Assembly: GCA_903872075.1 (NCBI GenBank)
Contig: CAIQJF010000035.1
Location: forward strand, 1-64,000
Origin: an uncultured Caulobacteraceae bacterium
Lineage (GTDB): Bacteria > Pseudomonadota > Alphaproteobacteria > Caulobacterales > Caulobacteraceae
Direction: 5' to 3'
DNA length: 64,000 nucleotides
The notes below the pieces were generated by a model. The model was given only the letters and a program-made list of their open reading frames with translations, did not search any database and was not told the origin of the DNA. Shown here in pieces: positions 53,757 through 63,171 of this stretch; within the stretch, counting starts at the first letter, position 1; every line of letters begins with the position of its first letter. A program made the position numbers and the translations under genes.

Positions 53757-55265
53757 TCAGCCGTAGCGGAACTCTTCCCCGTCGAGATCGATGGCCGGGA
53801 ATGCGTCCTTCTCCCACCAATAGTCCTGGGTGTGCTGCCATTCGGGCTTGTCGCCGCGCTGGGGCAGCAGGGATAGTCCGCGCATCACATAGCCGGCGTT
53901 GAAATTGTCCGGATCGATGAACGGCAGGCGAGGCATGTTGTGGTCTTCGCGCCGCAGGACCACGTCGACCCGGTGTGCGCCCTTGTCGTCCATGTGGTTC
54001 AGCAGGCGGCAGACGAAGTCGGCGATCAGCTCGGTGCGCAAGGTCCAGCTGTTGCGGAAATAGCCGAACACCCAGGCCATGTTGGGCACACCGGTGAACA
54101 TGGTGCCGCGGTAGGTCACCGTCTCGTTGAAGGCCAGCGGCTCCCCATCGACGCTGAAGGCGATGTCGCCCAAAACGCTGAGATTGAAGCCTGTGGCCGT
54201 GGCGATCACGTCCGCCTCCACCACCTGGCCGGATTTCAGCAGGATGCCTTCTGGGACAAAGCGGTCGATATGATCGGTGACCATGCTCACCCGGTTCTTC
54301 TGGATCTCCTGCATCATGTCGCCATCCGGCAGAATGGCGATGCGCTGACGCCACGGGCGATAGGTGGGGGTGAAGTGCTTCTTCACCTCCTCGGGGCCGA
54401 TGAAGGCTTCAAGGCCGGCGAGCAGTTCCGCCGCCACCACGTCCGGCTCCTCGAAGCAGCGGCGGGTGATGGCGTCGAAGTCCACCACGACCTTCCGCCG
54501 CACGATCTCGTGCACCAGATGCTCGTCCAGCCCCAGGGGCTTGAGCAGCTCCATGAACTCGTTGTGGTTAGGCTGGGCGATGAAATATGTCGGCGAACGT
54601 TGCAACACCGTAACATGGGCGGCAGTGTCGGCCATGGCCGGCGCCATGGTCGCCGCCGTGGCCCCCGAGCCGATGATCACCACTCGCTTGCCGGCATAGT
54701 TCAGATCGGCAGGCCAGTTCTCGGGGTGGGCGATGACGCCCTTGAAGGCCTCCATCCCTTCCCATTCGGGGGTGTAGCCTTCCTGGTGCCGGTAATAGCC
54801 CTGGCACATCCATAGGAAACCGCAGGTGAAGCGCGCCTCAACGCCGCCGGGGCCTTCCGCCACCAGCGTCCACAGATTGTCCGCGCTCGACCAGGAGGCG
54901 CTCCTGACCTTGTGGCCATAGCGTATGTGCCGGCCGAGATCGTTCTCGGCGATCACCTCGCCCATGTACTTGCGGATCTCCTCCGCCAGGGCGATCGGCG
55001 GGCCGACCCAGGGCTTGAAGCGATAGCCGAAGGTGTAGAGATCGCTGTCGGAGCGGATGCCGGGATAGCGGTGGCTGAGCCAGGTGCCGCCGAAACCCTC
55101 CAGGGCCTCAAGCACCACGAAGCTTTTGCCGGGTGTCTGGTCCTTCAGGTGCTTGGCGCTGCCGACCCCGGATATCCCGGCTCCGACGATCAGCACGTCG
55201 AAGTGTTCCGTCCCACCTGCCGTCGCGGCCGCCGCGAGCGCGGCGTCTTCTGTCACCAGATCCAT
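53757..55265 (-). CDS. Baeyer-Villiger-type flavin monooxygenase
   Basis: A 502-residue FAD/NADPH enzyme. The first Rossmann motif is VLIVGAGISGVGSAKHL and the second is VVIIGSGATAATMAPAM. Between them the segment FKGVIAHPENWP fits the Baeyer-Villiger fingerprint FxGxxxHxxxW. These enzymes insert oxygen next to a ketone to give an ester or lactone. A neighbouring SDR could supply the ketone. It leads a leftward series of catabolic genes (HpaB-like, phosphotransferase, LLM, nitroreductases, amidase). Confidence 0.9.
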   Translation of the reverse strand: MDLVTEDAALAAAATAGGTEHFDVLIVGAGISGVGSAKHLKDQTPGKSFVVLEALEGFGGTWLSHRYPGIRSDSDLYTFGYRFKPWVGPPIALAEEIRKYMGEVIAENDLGRHIRYGHKVRSASWSSADNLWTLVAEGPGGVEARFTCGFLWMCQGYYRHQEGYTPEWEGMEAFKGVIAHPENWPADLNYAGKRVVIIGSGATAATMAPAMADTAAHVTVLQRSPTYFIAQPNHNEFMELLKPLGLDEHLVHEIVRRKVVVDFDAITRRCFEEPDVVAAELLAGLEAFIGPEEVKKHFTPTYRPWRQRIAILPDGDMMQEIQKNRVSMVTDHIDRFVPEGILLKSGQVVEADVIATATGFNLSVLGDIAFSVDGEPLAFNETVTYRGTMFTGVPNMAWVFGYFRNSWTLRTELIADFVCRLLNHMDDKGAHRVDVVLRREDHNMPRLPFIDPDNFNAGYVMRGLSLLPQRGDKPEWQHTQDYWWEKDAFPAIDLDGEEFRYG

Positions 55266-55334
55266 AGGTTGTCCTCCAGCTCCGCCCGCAATCCAGCGTG
55301 ATCGGGCGGTAAAATCAACACGTGACGGCGCCGA

Positions 55335-56717
55335 TCAGGCCGGTTCTTCGATATGAGCGGTCTTCAGCGCCAGACGCTTGGCCTGCTCCACGTCGTAACG
55401 CCCGGCGGTGACGATTCTCTGGGCATAGAGGCCGCCGCCCGACTGCAGGTTGGCGATCGCCGCCCAAGTGCCGCCGGCGCCGCCGGTGTAGTCGTAGATG
55501 GCGTGGAAAAGCTTCGTCCGATAGTCGCCGTCCACAGACTGTTTGGTGCCCATGTATTTGCGGATCAGATGGCCTACCTCGGGGTTCTCCAGGTCTGAGA
55601 TCGAGGGGGCGGTCTGCACCGAACCGCCCGAGATGTCGTGCAGATCGCGCACCATCACCGGATAGTTGGCCGCGCCGTAATACTTGCCGGCGTTGGTGTA
55701 GAGTTCGTGCGGCACCGCCTGACCATCGGCGGTGAAGTTGCACTGGTCGATCGCCGCGTCCAGGCACGCCCGCACCAGGGTGGCGTTGATCATCATTCCG
55801 GAGATCTTCTCCTTGATGTGCGGGATCTTCTCCAGGCCGTTGGCCTCGGCGATCAGCTGGGCGAAGCCCACCAGGGCGTCGAAGGTGTTGGCCATGCCGG
55901 CCAGGCCGCCGAGCCGCTCCCAGAGGCCCAGGGAGTGAGCGAAGGTCGCGGCCATCTCTGGGTGGCCGTCCAGGAACACCCGCTCATTGGGCACGAAGAC
56001 ATTGTCGAAGATCACGAAGCTGTCGGGGGTGTGCTTGCGGCTCGAGATCGGGAAGCGGCGCTGGTCCTTGTGGCGCGGCGCATAGTCCACATCGACGATC
56101 TTCACGCCGGGCGAGTTCACCGGCACCATGCAGGCGATGGAATAGTCGTCCTCGCCGGCCTTCATCGCCTTGGTGGGAATGGTCATCAGCTCATGCGCCA
56201 GCGACGCGGCGGTGATGTGCAGCTTCGCCCCGCGGATGACCACGCCGTCGGCCCGGCGCTCCACCACGCGCACATAGGCGTCCGGGTCTTCCTGCTGGCT
56301 GGGGCGTTTGGAGCGGTCGCCCTTGGCGTCGGTGATGCACTGCACGATGCGGATGTCACGGGCCTGGGCATCCTTGACCCAGGCGCGGATCCGCGCCGCG
56401 TTCTCCGGCAGCTTGGATTCGATGCGGTCGGCGGCGGTCAGCAGGGTCATCATCGAGGCGCTGGTGACGCCCAGCAGCATGTCGTGATCGTCAGCGCCGC
56501 TGGCGTGATGACGCAGGTCCTCGGCGGTTTTCATCGTGCGCATGGTGTCGCGCACGGCCCCTGGCGTGGGGTCAAAGCCGCGGTCGTAGAGCTTCGCCGC
56601 CGCGTCCACCGGAACCTTGAACACCGGGTGGTTGGCCATGTCGGCGATGAGGTCGCCCTCGAGGAAAACCCGCCGGCCGTCGTTCAAAGACTGCCGATAT
56701 TCGTCGCCCGTCATCAT
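55335..56717 (-). CDS. HpaB / 4-hydroxybutyryl-CoA dehydratase-family flavoprotein
   Basis: A 460-residue member of the family containing 4-hydroxyphenylacetate 3-monooxygenase and AbfD. ITDAKGDRSKRP, YVRVVERRADGVVIRGAKLH and FVIFDNVFVPNERVFL are family landmarks, and the whole layout is closer to AbfD than to HpaB. However, the Cys, His and Cys that hold the [4Fe-4S] cluster in AbfD are not seen at the corresponding places, so a dehydratase reaction is unlikely. A flavin-dependent hydroxylase or another acyl-CoA reaction is possible. No HpaC-type reductase is adjacent. Confidence 0.78.
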   Translation of the reverse strand: MMTGDEYRQSLNDGRRVFLEGDLIADMANHPVFKVPVDAAAKLYDRGFDPTPGAVRDTMRTMKTAEDLRHHASGADDHDMLLGVTSASMMTLLTAADRIESKLPENAARIRAWVKDAQARDIRIVQCITDAKGDRSKRPSQQEDPDAYVRVVERRADGVVIRGAKLHITAASLAHELMTIPTKAMKAGEDDYSIACMVPVNSPGVKIVDVDYAPRHKDQRRFPISSRKHTPDSFVIFDNVFVPNERVFLDGHPEMAATFAHSLGLWERLGGLAGMANTFDALVGFAQLIAEANGLEKIPHIKEKISGMMINATLVRACLDAAIDQCNFTADGQAVPHELYTNAGKYYGAANYPVMVRDLHDISGGSVQTAPSISDLENPEVGHLIRKYMGTKQSVDGDYRTKLFHAIYDYTGGAGGTWAAIANLQSGGGLYAQRIVTAGRYDVEQAKRLALKTAHIEEPA

Positions 56718-56843
56718 GGTCGTCTTCTCCTGGGGTGCGTTCGTTGCGCGATTTTCAAGTTTTGTAGGTCAATGGGGATCGTCAGTTCAATCGTGACGCT
56801 GCGTCGCGTGTGGCGAAAACAGCTGAAGTTCAGGCGAAACGGT

Positions 56844-57920
56844 TCAATCCAGAAACGCCAGCGATTCCAGATCCAGAACCTGGTCCGTCGAGCTGCGCAC
56901 CATGGCCAGGAACATCTCATCGCCGCGCGGGGTCTGGTTCACCAGCATCGCGGCGTAGAAGGCGACCAGGAACAGGGAGAAGGCGCGGCTGCGGTAGTCG
57001 TCCCAGAGCTGGTCGAAATCGTAACGCACGCCGCGCTCGCTCAGGCGCTGATGGTATTCCGCCAGCAGGTCACGCTCGATCCGCCGCCGCTCGTCCCGTT
57101 TCAGGGCGCCGGCCAGGAAATAGGCCACGTCGGTGACCCCGCAGCCGAAGGCCAGGGACTGCCAGTCCAGCACGGTCACCGGCCGTCCGCCTGCCGCCGT
57201 GGCGAACATCATGTTGTCGGGACGATAGTCGATGTGAACCAGCGACTTCGGCCCCCGGTAATAGACGTCGTAACGGTCGTAGCGCGCGACGAACCGGTCC
57301 CCGACCCGGCGCATGTCCGGCTCGACCCGGTCGCCATAGCGATCGCAGAAGGCCTGCCACAGGGCCTCGAGCGCGCCGGGATCGGCCCCGCCGGCGCCGC
57401 CCGCCGCCTGCGTGCCGCTGACCCAGTCCAGCTGCTCGATCCGGCTGTCGTCCCAATGCGAGGCGTGCAGGTTGGCCGCCTCCAGCACCGCCAGCCGCGC
57501 CTGGTCCACCGTGCATCCCGCCAACTGGTCGCCCGGTTCGGCCGGGGCGAGGTCCTCCATCAGCAGGGCGAAGTCATGGGTCTCCTCATCGAAGGCCGTG
57601 AAATAGCACCGTGGGATGGAGACCAGGGCCGTCGGGGCGATGTGCCTGTAGAAGCTCACCTCGCGACGGTAGTTGCCCAGCAGGACGCCGGTGTTGCGGC
57701 TGTCGGGCTCGGGCGCGGCGAACTTCCCCACCAGCGAGGTCGGCGCCCCTGCCGGCGCGTCCGAATAGTCCAGCTGGAAGCGGATGCTCTGGCCGATCTG
57801 TCCTGTGCCGACGCGGCGTTGGGTGAACTCCCGTACCCGCGCCTGAACGCCACCGGCGGACAGGGCGGACGAGAGCCACTCGGCGGTAATCGCCTCGGGC
57901 GGGACAATCGGAACGGTCAT
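56844..57920 (-). CDS. Aminoglycoside-/ecdysteroid-kinase-like phosphotransferase
   Basis: A 358-residue kinase-fold protein. The catalytic loop is LVHIDYRPDNMMF (His-x-Asp ... Asn) and the metal-binding Asp is in VTVLDWQSLAFGCGVTDVAYF. Its N-terminal part carries LVGKFAAPEPDSRNTG with the ATP-binding Lys. Relatives, often found in lipid or steroid degradation clusters, are usually annotated as phosphotransferase or EcKL kinase. The substrate (hydroxylated sterol-like alcohol or other) is inference. It lies 14 bases from the LLM gene on the same strand. Confidence 0.82.
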   Translation of the reverse strand: MTVPIVPPEAITAEWLSSALSAGGVQARVREFTQRRVGTGQIGQSIRFQLDYSDAPAGAPTSLVGKFAAPEPDSRNTGVLLGNYRREVSFYRHIAPTALVSIPRCYFTAFDEETHDFALLMEDLAPAEPGDQLAGCTVDQARLAVLEAANLHASHWDDSRIEQLDWVSGTQAAGGAGGADPGALEALWQAFCDRYGDRVEPDMRRVGDRFVARYDRYDVYYRGPKSLVHIDYRPDNMMFATAAGGRPVTVLDWQSLAFGCGVTDVAYFLAGALKRDERRRIERDLLAEYHQRLSERGVRYDFDQLWDDYRSRAFSLFLVAFYAAMLVNQTPRGDEMFLAMVRSSTDQVLDLESLAFLD

Positions 57921-57934
57921 GACTCGTCTCGGCC

Positions 57935-59008
57935 CTAACCGCCCGGATTGGCGGCCAGATGCTCGAACCGGCCCGCCGGCCGCGTGCGCTTATACTCCGC
58001 CACGATGGGGGCGAGGTCGGCCGGGGCGGCGCCGTGCAGGATGACGCCGTCGCAGCCCAGGTCGAACTGGCCGCGGATCTTCTCGACGCACTGCGCGGCG
58101 CTGCCGGAGGCCGCGGGGGTGAGCCACGCCTCGGGGATCAGGGGGGCGATCCGCTCAAGTTCCTCCGTGGTCGCCCGGGCGTCGATGGCGCCCTGGAAGC
58201 CCGCCACCAGCGGATCGGCGCGGAACTTGGCCAGGACGGCGGGGTCCCAGTTGTTGGTCTTCACCAACAGATCGCCATAGGCCTGCAGATAGGTTGCCAT
58301 CCGCCCGACGGTCTTCTTCAGCCGGACCGGCTCCGGCAGATGATCGCCGATGGTGGCGAAACAGGACCACACCCGCACCTTCGCCGGGTCGCGACCGGCC
58401 GCTTCGGCGGCGTCCTTGACTGCTTTCACGCAACGCGCCGTGGTCTCGTCGGTGAAGAAGGTGTGCAGCACCACCGCGTCCATGGCCCGGCCGCCCAGCG
58501 CCAGGGAGTTGGGGCCGAAGGCGACGAAGGTGACGGGGATATCCGCCTGATAGTCGGCGCCGAGCGACAGGGCCGGATAGCGCCCGCAGGGGCCGTCGTG
58601 GCCGATCACCGCCTCGCCGCGCCACAGGCGGCGCATCAGCTGGACAAAATCCTCCAGCTGCGCGGTCTTGATCGGCGGCAGGCCATAGGCGCGGAACGCC
58701 GCGTCGATCCCCCGGCCGAGGCCCAGGGAATAGCGGTTGCCGGTCAGCTTGCTCATGGTCATGGCGTGGGCCGCGGTGACCATGGGATGGCGGGTGTTGT
58801 GGTTGGTGGCCGCCGTGGCGATGCCGATCTTCGTCGACACTGCCCCGACCGCGCCGCAGATCGTCGCAGCTTCCTTGATGTTGAAGCGCTCGGAGATGAA
58901 ACAGGCGCCGATACCCTGGGCTTCGGCGTCGCGCACCTCGCCGATCAGTTCGGCCGGCGACTTGGGCTGTCCAGCCAGGGCGTAGAAACCCAGCTCATTC
59001 ATCTGCAT
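57935..59008 (-). CDS. LLM-class flavin-dependent oxidoreductase
   Basis: A 357-residue TIM-barrel luciferase-like monooxygenase. ELGFYALAGQPKSPAELIGE, SERFNIKEAATICGAVGAVS, TAATNHNTRHPMVTAAHAMT and RYSLGLGRGIDAAFRAYG recall the group named as probable F420- or FMN-dependent oxidoreductases. ATG 59008 or 59002 can start it. It is followed 14 bases later by the phosphotransferase, so the two are likely cotranscribed. F420 or FMN use cannot be separated by eye. Confidence 0.85.
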   Translation of the reverse strand: MQMNELGFYALAGQPKSPAELIGEVRDAEAQGIGACFISERFNIKEAATICGAVGAVSTKIGIATAATNHNTRHPMVTAAHAMTMSKLTGNRYSLGLGRGIDAAFRAYGLPPIKTAQLEDFVQLMRRLWRGEAVIGHDGPCGRYPALSLGADYQADIPVTFVAFGPNSLALGGRAMDAVVLHTFFTDETTARCVKAVKDAAEAAGRDPAKVRVWSCFATIGDHLPEPVRLKKTVGRMATYLQAYGDLLVKTNNWDPAVLAKFRADPLVAGFQGAIDARATTEELERIAPLIPEAWLTPAASGSAAQCVEKIRGQFDLGCDGVILHGAAPADLAPIVAEYKRTRPAGRFEHLAANPGG

Positions 59009-59093
59009 GTGGCGTCCTCTCCGTTGCGGCCGTTATGGACGCAGCGGAAAGGCGTTGTCAGCGCCTATTTGGGGCGCCGGGAGGCGGAGCCGC

Positions 59094-59756
59094 TCAGCCC
59101 CAGCCGAGGAACTTCGCCTGTTCGTCCAGGTCGACCCGTTCGCGCGGGAAGCCATTGACCTTGGCGTCTTCCACCCGCCAGCCGATGGCGATGCCGCAGA
59201 ACAGCATGTGATCGTCCGGCAGGCCCAGATGGGCTTTGATCGTCCGGCCGTACATGCCCATGAATTCCTGCGGGCAGGTGTCCAGGCCTTCGCCGCGCGC
59301 CAGCAGCATGATGGTCTGCAGCCACATGCCGACATCGCTCCACTGCGCTTCCTTCATGAACTTGGGGAAGTGGCAGAGCAGCAGCACCGGCGCCCCGAAC
59401 GAGGTCAGGTTGTCGCGGGCGAAGGCGGCGCGTTGCTCTTCCGCGTCGCGGGCGACGCCGACGGCGCCGTACATCGCCGCGCCCACGGCCCGCAGCCGGG
59501 CCTGATACTTCTCGACCGCGCCGGGGGCGGAGAAGTCATATTCCTGCGGACTGTCGGGCTGGCTGGCCAGCAAGGTCTTCTGGAGATCCGCCAGCGCCTG
59601 GCCGGTCAGGATCACCGATTCCCAAGGCTGGAAGTTGCAGCCCGAGGCCGCCCAGCGCGCCTCATCCACGATCCGCCGCATGGTTTCCAGCGGAACCGGA
59701 CGGTCCTGAAACGCGCGAACGGAACGGCGGGTGGCGACGGCTTCGGAGACGAGCAT
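59094..59756 (-). CDS. Nitroreductase family protein
   Basis: A 220-residue FMN flavoprotein. The N-terminal ATRRSVRAFQDRPVP is typical, followed by ARWAASGCNFQPWE (FMN-binding) and, at the C-terminus, LPDDHMLFCGIAIGW. ATG 59756 is chosen because AGGAAG is about 7 bases upstream and the motif begins at once; a longer frame reaches 59816. It forms a pair with the following paralogue at 59829-60506. It probably reduces nitro or enone groups with NAD(P)H. Confidence 0.88.
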   Translation of the reverse strand: MLVSEAVATRRSVRAFQDRPVPLETMRRIVDEARWAASGCNFQPWESVILTGQALADLQKTLLASQPDSPQEYDFSAPGAVEKYQARLRAVGAAMYGAVGVARDAEEQRAAFARDNLTSFGAPVLLLCHFPKFMKEAQWSDVGMWLQTIMLLARGEGLDTCPQEFMGMYGRTIKAHLGLPDDHMLFCGIAIGWRVEDAKVNGFPRERVDLDEQAKFLGWG

Positions 59757-59828
59757 GAGGGCTTCCTGGTTGGACTTTGCGGCGGCTTCAGTAGGCAATG
59801 CGGGCGGGGGCGGCAACAGCCTCCCTGG

Positions 59829-60506
59829 CTAGTCGTCGAAGCCCACGAACACCGTGGCCTCTTTGACGGACTTGCGTTCCGACACGACCGCATTGGCCGG
59901 AAAGTCGTCGTCCGGCCAGCCCAGGGCGATGCTCTTCATGATCACCTGATCGTCGGCGATGCCGGCGTGCTCGCGCACCACGGGCGATTGCATGATGCCC
60001 TGGCTGTTGATCACGCAGCCCAGACCGCGGGACCAGGCGGCGTTGACCAGGGCCGTGGCGACGGCGCCGCAATCGAAGGGCGTATCGTCGCTGCCATCGA
60101 GCACCTTGTCATAGGTGATGATGATGCAGACCGGCGCGTCGAACTGACGGAAGCCGCGCAGCACCCAGTCCTGGCGCATCTCTTTGTCATCGCGCGCGAT
60201 GCCCATGGCCGAGAACAGCTGTTTGGCGACGCCGATCTGCCGGTCGCGGTGCTGGCCCGCGAAGGCCTGGCCCGTGCGGAACTCGCGCGAATGCGGGACG
60301 CCCGCCAGGTTGCGTTCGGTGTTGCCAGCCCGGATCCGGTCCAGAGGTTCGCCGGTGATCACGTAGAAGTTCCACGGCTGGGTGTTCATCGACGACGGCG
60401 CGCGTATCGCCAGGGCGAGGATTTCCTCGATCAGCTCCCGCGGGACCGGCTCGGGCTTGTAGCCGCGGATGCTCCGGCGACCGAGGATAACGTCGTCATA
60501 CTGCAT
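59829..60506 (-). CDS. Nitroreductase family protein
   Basis: A 225-residue FMN flavoprotein related to the neighbour: ILGRRSIRGYKPEPVPRELI, APSSMNTQPWNFYVI and DDQVIMKSIALGWPD correspond to the same conserved positions. The two paralogues lie in tandem (72 bases between reading frames with the shorter start), suggesting duplication followed by divergence. Both are encoded in the direction of the LLM and phosphotransferase genes. Confidence 0.9.
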   Translation of the reverse strand: MQYDDVILGRRSIRGYKPEPVPRELIEEILALAIRAPSSMNTQPWNFYVITGEPLDRIRAGNTERNLAGVPHSREFRTGQAFAGQHRDRQIGVAKQLFSAMGIARDDKEMRQDWVLRGFRQFDAPVCIIITYDKVLDGSDDTPFDCGAVATALVNAAWSRGLGCVINSQGIMQSPVVREHAGIADDQVIMKSIALGWPDDDFPANAVVSERKSVKEATVFVGFDD

Positions 60507-60573
60507 GTGAGGGCCCCTGGGGTCGCGCGATCAGTTTGGTTTGGGGCGGTTATGGGCAAGTGTCCGGCCGACT

Positions 60574-62010
60574 TCAACTCGGCCGCCGCGCCCGCGGCCA
60601 CAATTCCTCCGCCAGCAAGGCTTCAACGGCGAGGCCGATCGCCAGCAGCCTGCGATCGGCGCCGGGCGGGCCGTCCAGCTCGATGGCCACCGGCAGGCCT
60701 TTGGCCAGCCCCGCCGGCAGCACCAGTCCCGGCAGGCCGGCCGTGCTGCCCGGCGCGATGTTGCGACCCATGGCCGTCGAGAACGGCACGTCAGCCTCGC
60801 CGATGCGGATCAACTGATCGTGGCCGATCGCTGTCGCCGCCACCATGGTCGCGGGCAGGAGCATGGCGTCGACCCGGTTGACGGCGAACCAGTCGGCCAG
60901 CACGGCCTGAAGCGCCGGCCGGTGGACGTCTCGCGCCGCGGCGTAGACGGGCTCCGGGATTGCGTTCGGGGAGTCGGGCAGGGCGAAGAGCTTCAAGAGT
61001 CCCAGCACATCCGGACTCACCGCGGCCAGCATCTCGTCGAAACCGAAACTCGCTCCCGATGACGCCAGCCACGCGGTCAGACCCGGCGCCACGTCGTGGA
61101 CCTGGATCGGCAGGGTGATGGCGTCGATCAGCGCGCCCAAGCCCGGCAGGTCCGCCTCGACGATCGTCACCCCCGCGCCGGCCAGGCGCCCAAGCACGCC
61201 GTCCATCGCCGCCGCCACCGCCGGATCGAGGCCGGAAAAATAGTAATCGCGGGCAATGCCCAGCCTCAGCCCGGCCAGCGCCGGCGGCGCGAGCGGCGAA
61301 GCGTCCCCCGTGATCACGGTGTCGAACAGCGCCAGGTCGGCGACGCAACGCGCATGCGGCCCGATCTGGTCGAAGAGGCCGCTGATCGGCGCGCAGCCAT
61401 CGGTGGGATAGCGGCCGGTCGTTGGCCGGAAACCGGCGATGCCGCAGAGCGCCGCCGGCACACGGATCGACCCTTGCGTATCCTCGGCCACACCCAGCGG
61501 GGCCATGCCGGCCGCCACCGCCGCGGCGGTCCCGCCGCTGCTGCCGCCTGGGATCCGCGTCAGGTCCCAGGGATTACGGACGGGCCCATAGGCCATGTTG
61601 CTGCTGGTCCAGCCCAGCGACAGTTCGTGCAGATTGGTCTTCCCCAGCACGATGGCTCCGGCGGCCCGCAGCTGGGCCACCAGCGGCGCGTCCGCCTTGG
61701 GCCGAAAGTCCCGCAAGGCCGACGTGCCCGCCGTCGTCGGCAGATCGACGGTGTTGACGCTGTCCTTCACCGGGATCGGCAGGCCGTGCAGCGGCCCCAA
61801 GACCTCGCCTGCCGCCCGCCGCTCATCCGCCGCGCGCGCCGCGGCGCGAACGGCCTCCGGATCGAGTGTGATGAAGGCGTTGAGGTCCGCCCGCTCGGCG
61901 CAGCGCCCCAGCAGGGCCTCGGCATAGGCCAGGGCGGTGAAGCGGCCGTCCACCATCGCCGCTACGGCCTCGCCGGCCGACAGCGCGATCATCTCTTCTG
62001 GTGTGTGCAT
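60574..62010 (-). CDS. Amidase (amidase-signature family)
   Basis: A 478-residue enzyme of the amidase-signature superfamily. The catalytic triad is visible: Lys in PIPVKDSVNT, and the two Ser in GGSSGGTAAAVAAG and DTQGSIRVPA. GKTNLHELSLGWTSSN is another hallmark. It hydrolyses a carboxamide or aryl amide in the cytosol. ATG 62010 (MHTPEEMI) is preferred to 62043. It is in the same direction as the nitroreductases and diverges from the MetX-like hydrolase. Confidence 0.92.
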   Translation of the reverse strand: MHTPEEMIALSAGEAVAAMVDGRFTALAYAEALLGRCAERADLNAFITLDPEAVRAAARAADERRAAGEVLGPLHGLPIPVKDSVNTVDLPTTAGTSALRDFRPKADAPLVAQLRAAGAIVLGKTNLHELSLGWTSSNMAYGPVRNPWDLTRIPGGSSGGTAAAVAAGMAPLGVAEDTQGSIRVPAALCGIAGFRPTTGRYPTDGCAPISGLFDQIGPHARCVADLALFDTVITGDASPLAPPALAGLRLGIARDYYFSGLDPAVAAAMDGVLGRLAGAGVTIVEADLPGLGALIDAITLPIQVHDVAPGLTAWLASSGASFGFDEMLAAVSPDVLGLLKLFALPDSPNAIPEPVYAAARDVHRPALQAVLADWFAVNRVDAMLLPATMVAATAIGHDQLIRIGEADVPFSTAMGRNIAPGSTAGLPGLVLPAGLAKGLPVAIELDGPPGADRRLLAIGLAVEALLAEELWPRARRPS

Positions 62011-62143
62011 GCAAGGAACCCCGACTGACAACGATCCATCCAACGCCGCTCAGGCGGCGGCGATATTCCGCAATACACCAGCCCGGTCGATTGCCATGCT
62101 CCGACGCGCATGGCACGGCCGCCCTAGCGGGAGCGATCAGACC

Positions 62144-63157
62144 ATGACCAACGACGGGATCTTCGAAGCCGGCAACGTTACGTTGCAATCCGGCGCGGTG
62201 CTGCCCGCGACGCGCATCGTCTATCGCACGCATGGCCGCCTGAACGCCGCCCGCGACAACGCCATCCTCTACCCGACCCACTACCTCGGCACACACGACA
62301 GCAACGCCTGGGCGATCGGACCGGGCAAGGCGCTGGATCCGGACAGGTATTTCATCATCATCCCCAACATGCTCGGCAACGGTGTGTCGTCATCGCCCAG
62401 CAACACGGCGGCGCCGCACGATGGCCCGCGGTTCCCGCTGGTCACCGTGCGCGACAACGTCCTGCTGCAGCATCGCCTGATGACGGAAATCTTCGGCCTC
62501 GCCACCCTGGCGCTGGTCACCGGCCATTCCATGGGCGCGCTGCAGACCTTTCAATGGGGGGCGCTTTTTCCCGGCATGGTGCAGCGGATCGCGCCATTCT
62601 GCGGCGCGGCGCGGACCTCGCGGCACAACTGGCTGTTCCTGGAAGGTTGCAAGTCGGCGCTGCTGGCCGACGTCGCCTTCGCCGAGGGCGACTATGCCGC
62701 GCCGCCCACCGTCGGCATCCGGGCCTTCGCCCGCGTCTATGCCGGCTGGGCCTGGTCGCAGACCTTTTTCCGCCGCCAGCTGGATCGCGAGGCGCTTGGC
62801 CGGCCGGACATGGAGGCCTTTCTCACCCAGGTCTGGGAGCCGGCCTTTCAGGCCCACGACGCCAACAATCTGCTTGCGATGCTAGCCACCTGGCAGGCCG
62901 CCGACATCAGCGCCGATCCGCGCTTCGGCGGCGATCTCGAACAGGCCCTGGCCGCCATCACCGCCAGGGCGATCGTCATGCCATGCCGCACGGATCTGTA
63001 TTTCCCGCCCGAGGACAGCGAGCACGAGGTGGCGCACATGCCGCACGCCGAACTGCGCGTCATCCCCTCGATCTGGGGTCACATGGCCGGCGGGGGGCTT
63101 AATCCGGAGGACGCCGGCTTCATCGACGCGGTGCTCCGGGAGTTGCTGGCGCGGTAG
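62144..63157 (+). CDS. MetX-like alpha/beta-hydrolase (homoserine acetyltransferase family)
   Basis: A 337-residue alpha/beta-hydrolase with the nucleophile elbow TGHSMGALQTFQWG, the catalytic Asp in PCRTDLYFPPEDSE and His in SIWGHMAGGG. LPATRIVYRTHGRLN and TVRDNVLLQHRLM are characteristic of the homoserine O-acetyltransferase family. Many such proteins outside methionine operons act as hydrolases or acyltransferases on other substrates, and the setting suggests that here. Start ATG 62144 has GGGAG about 11 bases upstream. Confidence 0.85.
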   Translation: MTNDGIFEAGNVTLQSGAVLPATRIVYRTHGRLNAARDNAILYPTHYLGTHDSNAWAIGPGKALDPDRYFIIIPNMLGNGVSSSPSNTAAPHDGPRFPLVTVRDNVLLQHRLMTEIFGLATLALVTGHSMGALQTFQWGALFPGMVQRIAPFCGAARTSRHNWLFLEGCKSALLADVAFAEGDYAAPPTVGIRAFARVYAGWAWSQTFFRRQLDREALGRPDMEAFLTQVWEPAFQAHDANNLLAMLATWQAADISADPRFGGDLEQALAAITARAIVMPCRTDLYFPPEDSEHEVAHMPHAELRVIPSIWGHMAGGGLNPEDAGFIDAVLRELLAR

Positions 63158-63171
63158 GGCGCCTGCCGCGC

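Noticed and set aside
55638..57938. Long plus-strand frame opposite the HpaB-like and phosphotransferase genes
   Set aside because: It crosses two confirmed minus-strand genes and their intergenic region, has no recognisable motif, and mirrors their codon bias.
59007..60881. Long plus-strand frame opposite the nitroreductase pair
   Set aside because: Composition and position mark it as a shadow of two clear FMN enzymes.
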